NCBI RefSeq assembly: GCF_035978755.1
Contig: NZ_CP108414.1
Span: forward strand, 4,216,001 to 4,280,000
DNA length: 64,000 nt
Source: Streptomyces sp. NBC_01298
GTDB taxonomy: Bacteria; Actinomycetota; Actinomycetes; Streptomycetales; Streptomycetaceae
Direction: 5' to 3'
This document shows, piece after piece, positions 1 to 8,596 of this stretch. Each line of letters opens with the position of its first letter. Positions within the stretch are counted from its first letter, which is position 1. The notes beneath the pieces were generated by a model. That model saw only the letters and a program-made list of their open reading frames with translations, was not told the DNA's origin and made no database searches. The position numbers and the translations under genes were made by a program.

Positions 1-1919
1 GTGGCCCAGCGCGAGATACGGGCGATCTCGGTCGGGGAAAGGTCCCGGCCGGCGCCCTGGTAGGCCACCGAGGAGTCGATGTAGCGGTCGGTGATGACCA
101 CCGCGCCGCGCTCCAGGGCGGGCCGTACGACGGTGTCCACGTGCTCTGCGCGGTCGGCCGCGTACAGCAGGGCCTCGGCGCGGTTCGACAGGCCCGCGGA
201 GGACACGTCGAGCAGGATCGAGCGCAGCCGCTTGCCGACCGGCGTGGCCCCGGGCTCGCGCGTGACGACGACCTCGTGCCCCTTGGCCCGTATCCAGTCG
301 GCCATCGCCTCGACCTGGGTGGACTTGCCGGCGCCGTCGCCGCCCTCCAGGGCGATGAAGAACCCGGCGTCGGACGCGGCCTGGACCGGTTCCCCGCCGC
401 GCAGCGCCTCGCGCAGGTCGCGGCGCAGCGGTACGCCGCCGCGGTCGTCGGCCTTGGCCAGGACGATGACGGCGACCGGCAGCAGCAGGGCGCCGACCAG
501 CATCAGCGTGAAGGCCGCGCCGCCGTGCGCGAAGACGACCTCGCCGGCGGCCAGCCGGTGCGGTCCGATCAGGGCGGCCAGCAGCGGTGCGGCCACGGCC
601 CCGACGGCCACGGAGACCCGGACGACGGCCTGCAGGTGCTCGGTGACCCGGGCCCTGCGGAACTCCTCGGTCTCCTGGTCGAGCAGCGTGTGCCCGGTGT
701 TCGCGGCGACGCCCGCGGCGGTGCCGGCGAGCAGCGAGAGGAACACCACCGTCGAGGTGTCCGGAACCAGCCCGGTCAGCAGCAGCGCAAGTCCGGCCAC
801 TCCCACGGCCAGCGCCAGCAGGCGGCGCCGGGACAGGGCGGGGAGCACCTTGCCGGCCTGGGTGGCACGGATGCCCAGCGCGGTGCCGCCGAGCAGGGCC
901 AGTACGAGCAGCGAGAACGCGGCCGCTCCGCCCCCCAGGTCGGCGGCGTGCAGGACGGCCACGGCGGCGGCGGAGGCGATGGCTCCGGCGACGGCTCCGC
1001 AGACGAGCACGAACAGCGGGATGGCCCCCGTACGCCCCTTCTCCGGCCGGTCCCCCGCCTTGGGGGCCCGCAGGCCCTCCAGCGGGGAGCGGGGCCGCGG
1101 GGTCTTCGTGGCGGGCAGCACGAGCGGGAGCAGCAGCGAGACGGAGGCCGCGAAGAGGCCGGAGGCCACGTACGAGCCGAGGGCCGCCTGGTTCTCGGCG
1201 AACCAGCCGATGCCGAGACCGAGCGCCTTGCCGATCAGGGTGGCGGCGAGCAGCGCGGCCGCGGCGACCGGCAGGGCGGCGAAGGCGGTACGCAGGTTCA
1301 GCCGGCGCAGTGCGTCGAGGTGATCGGGCAGCGGCCGTACGGTCGCCCCCTCCGGCGGCGGCGCCGGCAGCAGACCCGGCGCGGCACTGTCCCTGGCCAG
1401 CCCCCACAGCCGCTCGGCGGCGCCGGAGACGAAGACGGTGGCGAGCAGGGCGATCAACGCGTGCGGGCCGATCCAGTCGAGCCACAGCGGGGCCACGACG
1501 AAGAGCCCGAGCCGGATCCCGTCCGCGCCGATCATCGTCCAGCGGCGGTCCAGCGTGCCGCCGGGGGCGGTGAGCTTGGACAGGGGCCCGAGGAGGACCG
1601 CGCCGAAGAGGACGGTGGACACCACACGGACGCCGAAGACGGCGGCGACGGCGAGGGCCCAGCCGGTGTAACCACCGCCGAAGGCCCCCTGATCCATGGC
1701 CGCCTGGAAGACCAGGAGCACCAGGACCAGCAGGGCGAGGGCATCGCCGATGCCGCTCACGAGCTGCGCGCTCCACAGACGGCGCAGCCCGGGGACGCGC
1801 AGCAGGGCGCGCACCGCGCGCTCGCGGGAGTCCGCGGCGAGGGCTTCGTCGTAGGTGGGGGCGGTGTCGGTGGTGTCGGTGGCGGCGGTCACGACCGTTG
1901 GCTGCTCGGCTCGCGTCAT
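1..1919 (-). CDS. tmk: dTMP kinase fused to an N-terminal MFS-like membrane domain (C-terminus beyond window edge)
   Basis: Thymidylate kinase phosphorylates dTMP to dTDP in the cytoplasm. The visible 639 residues start at ATG 1919. About residues 40-510 form a polytopic membrane region with many Ala/Leu/Val-rich helices that resembles an MFS carrier. The kinase domain follows: P-loop GGDGAGKST with Lys532, then the DRY-type motif (TDRYIDSSVAYQGAG) near residue 615. The reading frame is open to base 1, so the lid and C-terminus are missing. This MFS-TMK fusion is known in streptomycetes; ordinary TMK is about 210 aa. There is no Shine-Dalgarno; TAGGCT lies six bases before the ATG. The gene lies downstream of topA on the same strand, separated by a terminator. 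Confidence 0.88.
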   Translation of the reverse strand, partial: MTRAEQPTVVTAATDTTDTAPTYDEALAADSRERAVRALLRVPGLRRLWSAQLVSGIGDALALLVLVLLVFQAAMDQGAFGGGYTGWALAVAAVFGVRVVSTVLFGAVLLGPLSKLTAPGGTLDRRWTMIGADGIRLGLFVVAPLWLDWIGPHALIALLATVFVSGAAERLWGLARDSAAPGLLPAPPPEGATVRPLPDHLDALRRLNLRTAFAALPVAAAALLAATLIGKALGLGIGWFAENQAALGSYVASGLFAASVSLLLPLVLPATKTPRPRSPLEGLRAPKAGDRPEKGRTGAIPLFVLVCGAVAGAIASAAAVAVLHAADLGGGAAAFSLLVLALLGGTALGIRATQAGKVLPALSRRRLLALAVGVAGLALLLTGLVPDTSTVVFLSLLAGTAAGVAANTGHTLLDQETEEFRRARVTEHLQAVVRVSVAVGAVAAPLLAALIGPHRLAAGEVVFAHGGAAFTLMLVGALLLPVAVIVLAKADDRGGVPLRRDLREALRGGEPVQAASDAGFFIALEGGDGAGKSTQVEAMADWIRAKGHEVVVTREPGATPVGKRLRSILLDVSSAGLSNRAEALLYAADRAEHVDTVVRPALERGAVVITDRYIDSSVAYQGAGRDLSPTEIARISRWA

Positions 1920-1925
1920 CCGCCC

Positions 1926-1931
1926 AGCCTA
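1926..1931 (-). promoter_or_regulatory. -10-like hexamer TAGGCT, six bases before the tmk ATG
   Basis: On the minus strand TAGGCT is followed by six bases and the ATG at 1919, with no purine-rich ribosome binding site. This predicts a leaderless transcript starting at the ATG. No convincing -35 box is visible. Confidence 0.4.
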
Positions 1932-2102
1932 TCCGCTGCGCTGTGCGGGTGCGGAGGGCTGTGGACAAGGTCCAATGTGACTCCCGACCCACCCGTTCGG
2001 GAGCACGCTCCCGGGCCGTGGGGCCGCTGCGCGGGGCGTCTCCCCGCCCCGCCCTTCCACCGTTCCCCGGGCTGCGCGCCCGGACCCGGGCCCGCCACCG
2101 GT

Positions 2103-2122
2103 CCTCGAGCGCCGGACGGCTG
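2103..2122. repeat. Dispersed intergenic repeat, copy A
   Basis: Core CCTCGAGCGCCGGACGGCTG. Related cores occur at 36310-36330, 38320-38350 and 41087-41107, three of them preceded by a GGGGCTCCGCCCC inverted repeat. All copies lie between genes. This copy sits just before the topA terminator. Confidence 0.7.
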
Positions 2123-2125
2123 AAA

Positions 2126-2158
2126 AACAGGGCCCGTGCGCATCGCACGGGCCCTGTT
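2126..2158 (-). terminator. Intrinsic terminator of topA
   Basis: Perfect 15-bp stem with a 3-nt loop, followed on the minus strand by TTTTT. It starts 26 bases after the topA stop codon and isolates topA from tmk. Confidence 0.85.
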
Positions 2159-2184
2159 GTGAGTACGCGGCGCCTACGCGGCGC

Positions 2185-5016
2185 CTACTCGTCCGCCGCC
2201 ACGGCCGCCGTCTTCTTCGCGACCGTCTTCTTCGCCGTGGTCGCCTTCTTCGCGGTCGTCGTCTTCTTCGCCGCCGTCTTCTTGGCGGCAGCGGTCTTCG
2301 TCGCCGTCGCCTTCGTGGCCGTCGCCTTCTTCGCCGGGGCCTTCTTCGCCGGAGCCTTCTTGGCCGTCTTCTTCACCGGGCCCTTGGCGCGCTTCTCCGC
2401 GAGCAGCTCGTAGCCCCGCTCCGGCGTGATCGTCTCGACGTCGTCGTCCCGCCGCAGCGTCGCGTTCGTCTCGCCGTCCGTCACGTACGGGCCGAACCGG
2501 CCGTCCTTGACGACCACCGGCTTCTCGCTCACCGGGTCCGTACCGAGCTCCTTCAGCGGCGGCTTGGCCGCCGCGCGCCCCCGCTGCTTCGGCTGCGCGT
2601 AGATCGCGAGCGCCTGCTCGAGGGTGATGGCGAAGAGCTGGTCCTCGGTTTCCAGCGACCGCGAGTCCGTGCCCTTCTTCAGGTACGGGCCGTAGCGGCC
2701 GTTCTGCGCGGTGATCTCCGCGCCCTCCGCGTCCACGCCGACGACCCGGGGAAGGGACATCAGGCGCAGGGCGTCCTCGAGGGTGACCGTGTCCAGGCTC
2801 ATCGACTGGAACAGCGAGGCCGTCCGCGGCTTGACCGCGTTCTTGCCCGTCTTCGGCGTGCCCTCGGGCAGGATCTCCGTCACGTACGGCCCGTAGCGAC
2901 CGTCCTTCGCGACGATTTCGTTCCCGCTGATCGGGTCCTTGCCCAGCTCGAACTCGCCGCTCGGCTTCGCGAAGAGCTCCTCCGCGTACTCGACCGTCAG
3001 CTCGTCGGGAGCCAGCTCCTCCGGCACGTCCGCCCGCTGGTGGCCCTCCGCGTCCTTCTCACCGCGCTCCACGTACGGCCCGTAGCGGCCGACCCGCAGC
3101 ACGATGCCCTCGCCGACGGGGAAGGAGGAGATCTCCCGGGCGTCGATCGCGCCCAGGTCGGTCACCAGCTCCTTCAGGCCGCCGAGCGCGTCTCCGTCGG
3201 CCGGCACGACCTCGGTCGCGTCCTCCGCGCCGAAGTAGAAGCGCTTCAGCCACGGCACGGACTGGGCCTCGCCCCGCGCGATGCGGTCGAGGTCGTCCTC
3301 CATCTTGGCGGTGAAGTCGTAGTCGACGAGCCGCCCGAAGTGCGTCTCGAGCAGGTTGACCACGGCGAACGACAGGAAGGACGGCACGAGCGCCGTGCCC
3401 TTCTTGAAGACGTATCCGCGGTCCAGGATCGTGCCGATGATCGACGCGTACGTCGACGGGCGGCCGATCTCCCGCTCTTCCAGCTCCTTGACCAGCGAGG
3501 CCTCGGTGTAGCGGGCCGGCGGCTTGGTCGAGTGACCGTCGACCGTGACGTCCTCGGCCGACAGCGCGTCGCCCTCGGCGACCTGCGGGAGACGCTTCTC
3601 ACGGTCGTCGAGCTCGGCGTTCGGGTCGTCCGCGCCCTCGACGTAGGCCTTCATGAAGCCGTGGAAGGTGATCGTCTTGCCGGAGGCCGAGAACTCGGCG
3701 TCACGGCCGTCGGCCGACCGGCCGCCGATCTTCACGGTGACCGAGTTGCCGACCGCGTCCTTCATCTGGGAGGCGACGGTGCGCTTCCAGATGAGCTCGT
3801 ACAGGCGGAACTGGTCGCCGGTCAGACCGGTCTCGGCCGGGGTGCGGAAACGATCACCCGAAGGACGGATCGCCTCGTGCGCCTCCTGCGCGTTCTTGAC
3901 CTTGCCCGCGTAGACACGGGGCTTCTCCGGCAGGTATTCGGCGCCGTAGAGCTGCGTGACCTGCGCACGGGCCGCCGACACCGCGGTTTCGGACAGCGTC
4001 GTGGAGTCGGTACGCATGTAGGTGATGAAGCCGTTCTCGTACAGCTTCTGCGCCACCTGCATCGTCGCCTTCGCACCGAAGCCGAGCTTGCGCGAGGCCT
4101 CCTGCTGGAGCGTCGTCGTACGGAACGGGGCGTACGGGGAGCGGCGGTACGGCTTGGACTCGACCGACCGGACGGCGAACGAGGTCTCCGTCAGTGCGGC
4201 GGCCAGCGCCCGCGCGTTCGCCTCGTCGAGGTGCAGCACCTCGCTCTTGAGCTGCCCGGTCGAACCGAAGTCGCGGCCCTGCGCGACGCGCTTTCCGTCC
4301 ACCGTGTTCAGGCGGGCGACCAGCGTGGACGGGTCGGAGGCGTCACCGGCGCGGCCGGTGGCGAAGGTGCCGGTCAGGTCCCAGTACTCGGCCGAGCGGA
4401 AGGCGATGCGCTCGCGCTCCTTCTCGACCACCATGCGGGTGGCCACCGACTGGACGCGGCCCGCCGACAGCTTCGGCATGACCTTCTTCCACAGGACCGG
4501 CGAGACCTCGTAGCCGTAGAGGCGGTCGAGGATGCGGCGGGTCTCCTGGGCGTCGACCATGCGCTGGTTCAGCTCGCGCGGGTTGGCGACGGCGTCGCGG
4601 ATCGCGTCCTTGGTGATCTCGTGGAAGACCATCCGGTGGACGGGGACCTTGGGCTTGAGGACTTCCTGCAGGTGCCACGCGATGGCTTCGCCCTCGCGGT
4701 CCTCATCGGTGGCGAGGAAGAGTTCGTCGGACTCGGCCAGCAGCTCCTTGAGCTTCCTGACCTGGGCCTTCTTATCCGCGTTGACGACGTAGATCGGCGC
4801 GAAGTCGTGCTCGACGTCCACACCGAGACGGCGGACCTCACCGGTGTACTTGTCGGGAACCTCGGCCGCGCCACTCGGGAGGTCGCGGATGTGCCCGACG
4901 CTCGCCTCGACGACGTATCCGGGGCCGAGATAGCCCTTGATCGTCTTCGCCTTGGCAGGGGACTCGACGATGACGAGTCGGCGGCCGCCCTTTGCGGTCT
5001 CGCTAGTCGGGGACAA
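2185..5016 (-). CDS. topA: DNA topoisomerase I
   Basis: Type IA topoisomerase that relaxes negative supercoils. From TTG at 5016 the protein is 943 aa. The TTG is preceded by GGAGAGAAG at good spacing and gives the family N-terminus (LSPTSETAKGG). A Toprim domain opens with the RLVIVESPAKAKTI motif. The catalytic tyrosine is Tyr333 in ITYMRTDS. The C-terminal third carries several GRYGPYV/GRFGPYV repeats instead of the zinc fingers of E. coli TopA, then a Lys/Ala-rich tail (AKKAPAKKAPAKK and variants) of about 55 residues. This basic tail is typical of actinobacterial TopA and is thought to aid processivity. It is monocistronic, with its own terminator. Confidence 0.97.
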   Translation of the reverse strand: MSPTSETAKGGRRLVIVESPAKAKTIKGYLGPGYVVEASVGHIRDLPSGAAEVPDKYTGEVRRLGVDVEHDFAPIYVVNADKKAQVRKLKELLAESDELFLATDEDREGEAIAWHLQEVLKPKVPVHRMVFHEITKDAIRDAVANPRELNQRMVDAQETRRILDRLYGYEVSPVLWKKVMPKLSAGRVQSVATRMVVEKERERIAFRSAEYWDLTGTFATGRAGDASDPSTLVARLNTVDGKRVAQGRDFGSTGQLKSEVLHLDEANARALAAALTETSFAVRSVESKPYRRSPYAPFRTTTLQQEASRKLGFGAKATMQVAQKLYENGFITYMRTDSTTLSETAVSAARAQVTQLYGAEYLPEKPRVYAGKVKNAQEAHEAIRPSGDRFRTPAETGLTGDQFRLYELIWKRTVASQMKDAVGNSVTVKIGGRSADGRDAEFSASGKTITFHGFMKAYVEGADDPNAELDDREKRLPQVAEGDALSAEDVTVDGHSTKPPARYTEASLVKELEEREIGRPSTYASIIGTILDRGYVFKKGTALVPSFLSFAVVNLLETHFGRLVDYDFTAKMEDDLDRIARGEAQSVPWLKRFYFGAEDATEVVPADGDALGGLKELVTDLGAIDAREISSFPVGEGIVLRVGRYGPYVERGEKDAEGHQRADVPEELAPDELTVEYAEELFAKPSGEFELGKDPISGNEIVAKDGRYGPYVTEILPEGTPKTGKNAVKPRTASLFQSMSLDTVTLEDALRLMSLPRVVGVDAEGAEITAQNGRYGPYLKKGTDSRSLETEDQLFAITLEQALAIYAQPKQRGRAAAKPPLKELGTDPVSEKPVVVKDGRFGPYVTDGETNATLRRDDDVETITPERGYELLAEKRAKGPVKKTAKKAPAKKAPAKKATATKATATKTAAAKKTAAKKTTTAKKATTAKKTVAKKTAAVAADE

Positions 5017-5092
5017 CTTGGCTCTTCTCTCCGGTCGGCACTCGGTCGCAGTACGGCGACGCTGCGGAGTGTGACGGTACAACCCGCCCCCG

Positions 5093-5098
5093 TGTCAA
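5093..5098 (-). promoter_or_regulatory. Consensus -35 box (TTGACA) upstream of topA
   Basis: TTGACA on the minus strand, 77 bases before the TTG start. The matching -10 is uncertain: CACACT at 5068-5073 gives a 19-bp spacer, and TACCGT at 5074-5079 gives only 13 bp. Confidence 0.35.
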
Positions 5099-5498
5099 AC
5101 GGCAGAAGCCCGCAACGGCCACTCGAACGGTAACCCGACAAGTGCCATTTCTGCCGCCCGGATGCCGCGCCAGGCCCTGCGCACTCACCGGGCAGAGTGG
5201 CCGAAGGGCCGTCTGGCCCCGCCTCCGCACCCCTCCCCACGTCGGTGTTCACCGATGTGTACGGGCCTGCGCGCAATCCGGACGAGAGGGCGAAACCCGG
5301 CGCGCCGCCGGAGCCCGGACGACATCCGGCCGCTCCGCCGGGGCCACGAACCGGGAGCCTCCCCCCGGCCGGCGCGAGGCGGCCACCACGGCCGGGCCGA
5401 CACCACCGGAGCGAAACCGCCCGGGTGACACCACCGGAGCGAAACCCCCCTGGCCGAAACCGCCCGGGCGGCGCCGCCCCGGCGTCACCGCCCCGGTG
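5099..5498. other. Intergenic region upstream of topA
   Basis: About 400 bases between the topA promoter zone and the small membrane protein gene. Near 5399-5460 the phrase GACACCACCGGAGCGAAAC is directly repeated at 28-base spacing. No frame has convincing coding bias and I see no RNA gene. Confidence 0.5.
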
Positions 5499-5696
5499 TC
5501 ACAGCCGTCCGAGGCACCAGACCCCGAGGGCCAGCGAGACCCCGCCGGCGAGCAGCGCCAGCGGTACTGCCACGGCGGGGCGCACGCCCTCGGCCACCGG
5601 CGCGCCGCGTGCGGCGCGCGCCCCCGTCCAGGCCAGCAGAGCGGCCCCGAACAGCAGGAACACGGCCGCCGCGAAGATCGCCGGACCGTGCTCCAT
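5499..5696 (-). CDS. Small two-helix membrane protein of unknown function
   Basis: A 65-residue protein starting with ATG at 5696. It has two hydrophobic segments (about residues 5-26 and 40-62) joined by a short Arg/Gly-rich loop, so both ends probably face the same side of the membrane. There is no recognised domain. It lies between the methyltransferase and topA on the same strand, 480 bases from the topA start. Small membrane proteins at this position occur in other streptomycetes as far as I recall. GC-rich third positions support coding, but function is unknown. Confidence 0.6.
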   Translation of the reverse strand: MEHGPAIFAAAVFLLFGAALLAWTGARAARGAPVAEGVRPAVAVPLALLAGGVSLALGVWCLGRL

Positions 5697-5954
5697 GCCG
5701 TTCCCCTCGTCCCCCGGGCCGCTCTCGGGATCCCCCCGGATCCCGCTGACCGGAGGATTTCAGCCGAGGGGAGACAGCAGGCGAACCCGGGGTGACATCC
5801 CGGGGTGACATCCCGGCTCCGACCGCCCGGGTGCCCGACGGCCCGGGACACGCCGGCCCGACCGCGGCGTACCGCCCCGCGGCCCGACACCCCTCGGTGC
5901 TCCGGGGTGCGCCGGGGTGCGCCGGGCGCACGGCGAGGGCCGGCGGCCGTCGGC

Positions 5955-7508
5955 CTACTCCCCCGCGGGTTCCGCTTGCGCCCCGGCCACCGGCTCCAGG
6001 AACCCCTGCTCCACCAGCATCCGGATCGCCTCGGGCGTCCGGTCCCGCAGGACCACCGGGTCCTCCTCCACCAGGTGGGCGATGGCGTCCAGGATCCGCC
6101 CCGCGCTCAGTGATCCGTCGCACACCCCGGCGAAACCGGCACCGACCGTATCGACCTTGGTGGCCCGCCGCATGCCCCGGTTCTGCCGGAGCACGACGTG
6201 TTCCGGATCCTCCGCACCGGGCGCTCCGACCTGCTCCTGCACGACCTCCGCGGTCAGCCGGAAGTAGCCCGCGAGCAGGGCCGCGTCATCGTGGTCGCGC
6301 AGGTAGTCCTGGCGCGCGAAGTGCTCCAGGACGGCGTCCCCGAGCGGCTGTTCCACCGAGTGCGGCCATTCCTCGACCACGATCGACGGCTCCGCCGCGT
6401 CGCTGCGGCGCAGCGTGATCCAGCCGAACCCGACCGCCTTGGTCTTGCGGGCTTCGAACTCGTCCAGCCAGTCCTCGTACCGCTGTTCGTACGCGGCGGG
6501 GTCGGTGCGGTGGTCGCCCGCGTCGCGCAGCCACAGCTCCGCGTACTGCGTCACGTCCTGCACGTCGCGCTGCACGATCCAGGCGTCGCAGCCGCGCGGC
6601 ACCCAGGCCCGTACCCGGTCGTGCCAGTCCTCGCCGTCCACGTGCTGCCAGTTGCCCAGGAACTGCGCGAACCCGCCCTGGTTGAGCCGGGCCCCGGCCT
6701 CCTGGACGAGGGTCCGGCACAGGTCGTCGCCGCCCATCCCGCCGTCCCGGTACGTCAGCCGGGCTCCGGGGGAGATCACGAACGGCGGATTCGACACGAT
6801 CAGGTCGTACGTGGCCTCGCCGACCGGCTCGAACAGTGACCCGGCGAGCAGTTCCGCCTCGGGGGCACCCGACAGTGCCAGCGTCAACCGGGTGAATTCC
6901 AGGGCCCGCGGGTTGACATCGGTCGCCGTGACCCGGGTCGCGTGCTGGGCGGCGTGCAGCGCCTGGATCCCGGATCCGGCGCCGACGTCGAGGGCCGAGC
7001 CGACCGGCGTGCGGATGGTGATCCCGGCCAGCGTCGTGGAGGCGCCGCCGACACCGAGGACCACGCCCTCCTCGCGGCTGCCGATGCCGCCGGCCCCGCC
7101 GACGGCGCAGCCGAGGTCGGAGACGATGAACCAGTCCTCGCCGTCCGGACCGCCGTACGGGCGCACGTCCACGGTGGCGTGCAGCTCGTCGCCCTCGAGC
7201 CGCAACCAGCCGTCCGCCAGGGCCGCGTCGACGGGCAGGGCGGCCGCGGCGTGCGCGTACGGCACCGGCTGCCGCAGCAGGAACAGCCGGGTCAGGCTCG
7301 CGAGCGGGCCGTCACCGTGGCTCCGCGTGGCGCGCAGGGCGGGGACCGTCTCGCTGCGGGCCAGCGCGGCGTACGCCGGGGCGCCGAGCAGGTCGAGCAG
7401 CCCGTCGGCGGTGAAGCCCGCGGCGAGCAACGCGGCGCGGAGCTCGGCCGCGCGGGCCGACGAGGGGAGGTGGGCGGGCAGACCGGGGGGAAGGCTGGTG
7501 GTACTCAC
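5955..7508 (-). CDS. SAM-dependent methyltransferase with an NPPF motif
   Basis: A 517-aa protein from GTG 7508. Residues about 10-160 form an N-terminal domain of its own. The central Rossmann fold carries the SAM-binding motif ALDVGAGSGIQ near residue 172. The catalytic motif IV is NPPF (Asn240-Phe243), the signature of N-methyltransferases acting on adenine, glutamine or guanine amino groups (HemK, RsmC and RlmG relatives). About 220 residues follow with no recognised domain. The substrate cannot be told from sequence; ribosomal RNA or protein is plausible. No Shine-Dalgarno precedes the GTG; CACAAT lies six bases upstream, so translation may be leaderless. Confidence 0.75.
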   Translation of the reverse strand: MSTTSLPPGLPAHLPSSARAAELRAALLAAGFTADGLLDLLGAPAYAALARSETVPALRATRSHGDGPLASLTRLFLLRQPVPYAHAAAALPVDAALADGWLRLEGDELHATVDVRPYGGPDGEDWFIVSDLGCAVGGAGGIGSREEGVVLGVGGASTTLAGITIRTPVGSALDVGAGSGIQALHAAQHATRVTATDVNPRALEFTRLTLALSGAPEAELLAGSLFEPVGEATYDLIVSNPPFVISPGARLTYRDGGMGGDDLCRTLVQEAGARLNQGGFAQFLGNWQHVDGEDWHDRVRAWVPRGCDAWIVQRDVQDVTQYAELWLRDAGDHRTDPAAYEQRYEDWLDEFEARKTKAVGFGWITLRRSDAAEPSIVVEEWPHSVEQPLGDAVLEHFARQDYLRDHDDAALLAGYFRLTAEVVQEQVGAPGAEDPEHVVLRQNRGMRRATKVDTVGAGFAGVCDGSLSAGRILDAIAHLVEEDPVVLRDRTPEAIRMLVEQGFLEPVAGAQAEPAGE

Positions 7509-7514
7509 CCGCCC

Positions 7515-7520
7515 ATTGTG
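7515..7520 (-). promoter_or_regulatory. -10-like hexamer CACAAT before the methyltransferase GTG
   Basis: CACAAT ends six bases before the GTG at 7508 on the minus strand and no ribosome binding site is present. This fits the leaderless pattern seen for many genes in this window. Confidence 0.35.
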
Positions 7521-7774
7521 GCCGCTGCCGCCGCCATTGCCCGCGCCACACGGCCTTCGGCGTGGGCGTCCGGCGCTCCCGCGAGCTCCCGGCCGGGGGC
7601 GTCGGCCCGGGACGGGCGCCGAGTAGGCGCGGTTCCGTACGGTCGTTGCTTCCGGGAGTGTCCCGGCCGCTGTCCCCGGCCCGGCCCGGCCGCCGGACAT
7701 GCGCCCGACCTCCCGCCGGGCATCCCGCCCGATCTCCCGCCGGATCTCCCGCCGGGCATACCCCCGGACATACG
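7521..7774. repeat. Low-complexity intergenic DNA with GATCTCCCGCCGG-type repeats
   Basis: The stretch between the methyltransferase and the lipoprotein gene. From about 7705 to 7775 it contains short direct repeats built on CCCGCCGGGCAT and GATCTCCCGCCGG. Open frames across it give only Gly/Pro/Arg-rich translations and are not credible genes. Confidence 0.5.
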
Positions 7775-7814
7775 CCGGGGCGGCCGGGGTCCCGAAGGAT
7801 CCCGGCCGCCCCGG
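7775..7814 (-). terminator. Hairpin after the lipoprotein gene
   Basis: Perfect 14-bp GC stem with a 12-nt loop, about 35 bases after the lipoprotein stop codon. No T-run follows, which is common in Streptomyces. Confidence 0.6.
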
Positions 7815-7849
7815 TGTGTGCGGCGCCGCCGGCGGGGCGGCGGTCCGCG

Positions 7850-8416
7850 TTAGGACTTCGCCGGCGACGGAGTCGTCACCTGGCAGCCCTTCTGACCGTT
7901 CATCGCCTTGTCCAGCCCGCCCGACTTGAGCTGGTCGAGGGCTTCCTTGCCGCCCTTGGTCGCTTCCTCCAGGCCGCCCGCCACGTCCTTGAGGCCCTCG
8001 GCGAACTTGCCCTGGTCCTTGGCGTCGAGGGCGTCCATCTTCGTCTTCAGGGCGGTGTAGCCCGCCGACGTGGACTCGAAGCCCATGACCGCGGCGGCCT
8101 GGGTCTTCTCACCGTCCTTGACGGGCGGAACTCCCGCGTCCGTCAGGGCCGTACCCATCGCCTTGTACGACTCGGACATGGTCCCGAAGGCCGCGGAGTC
8201 GGTCGCCTGGACCTCCTCGGGCTTGCTGCTCTCGGTCGCCACCCGCTTGATGTCGGCGTTCGCCTTCTCGATCTTCTCGAGCTGGGGCTGCCAGTTGTCG
8301 CAGACCTTCTTGGCCCAGGCGTCGGTCTTCTTGTCGCCGTCGTCCCCGCCACAGCCGGACAGGACGAGCATCAGCACCGCAGCGCCCGATACCGCGGCCG
8401 CAAGCTTCTTGTTCAC
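7850..8416 (-). CDS. Small exported lipoprotein, helical, unknown function
   Basis: A 188-aa protein from GTG 8416, chosen because GAAGGGACC lies at proper spacing upstream and the signal peptide starts at once (VNKKLAAAVSG). The lipobox LVLSGC places the lipidated cysteine near residue 22. The mature part is Lys/Asp/Glu/Ala-rich with heptad-like spacing, suggesting a helical bundle outside the membrane, and has one further cysteine near the C-terminus. No enzymatic motif is visible. Terminators lie on both sides, so it is probably transcribed alone. It lies next to hppA, but no functional link can be shown. Confidence 0.75.
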   Translation of the reverse strand: MNKKLAAAVSGAAVLMLVLSGCGGDDGDKKTDAWAKKVCDNWQPQLEKIEKANADIKRVATESSKPEEVQATDSAAFGTMSESYKAMGTALTDAGVPPVKDGEKTQAAAVMGFESTSAGYTALKTKMDALDAKDQGKFAEGLKDVAGGLEEATKGGKEALDQLKSGGLDKAMNGQKGCQVTTPSPAKS

Positions 8417-8481
8417 CGGATTGGTCCCTTCGAAGGCTCTCGGCCCGGAAGATACACGTCCACCATCGGGGAAACGCAAAG

Positions 8482-8521
8482 GCGGACGGACGGCGCGTCA
8501 GTCCGCGCCGTCCGTCCGCCG
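8482..8521 (-). terminator. Terminator of hppA
   Basis: Perfect 17-bp stem with a 6-nt loop, starting 75 bases after the hppA stop codon. No T-run follows. Confidence 0.75.
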
Positions 8522-8596
8522 TTCGGGCGTACGGTCGAGAGCCGTGCCCGCGCCTGCCGGGTCAGGCCCGCGAGAGCCTTCTCCGGAGCGGCCGTC

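Noticed and set aside
5142..5808. Plus-strand Pro/Arg-rich open frames upstream of topA
   Set aside because: No start context, low-complexity translation, antisense to the small membrane protein gene.
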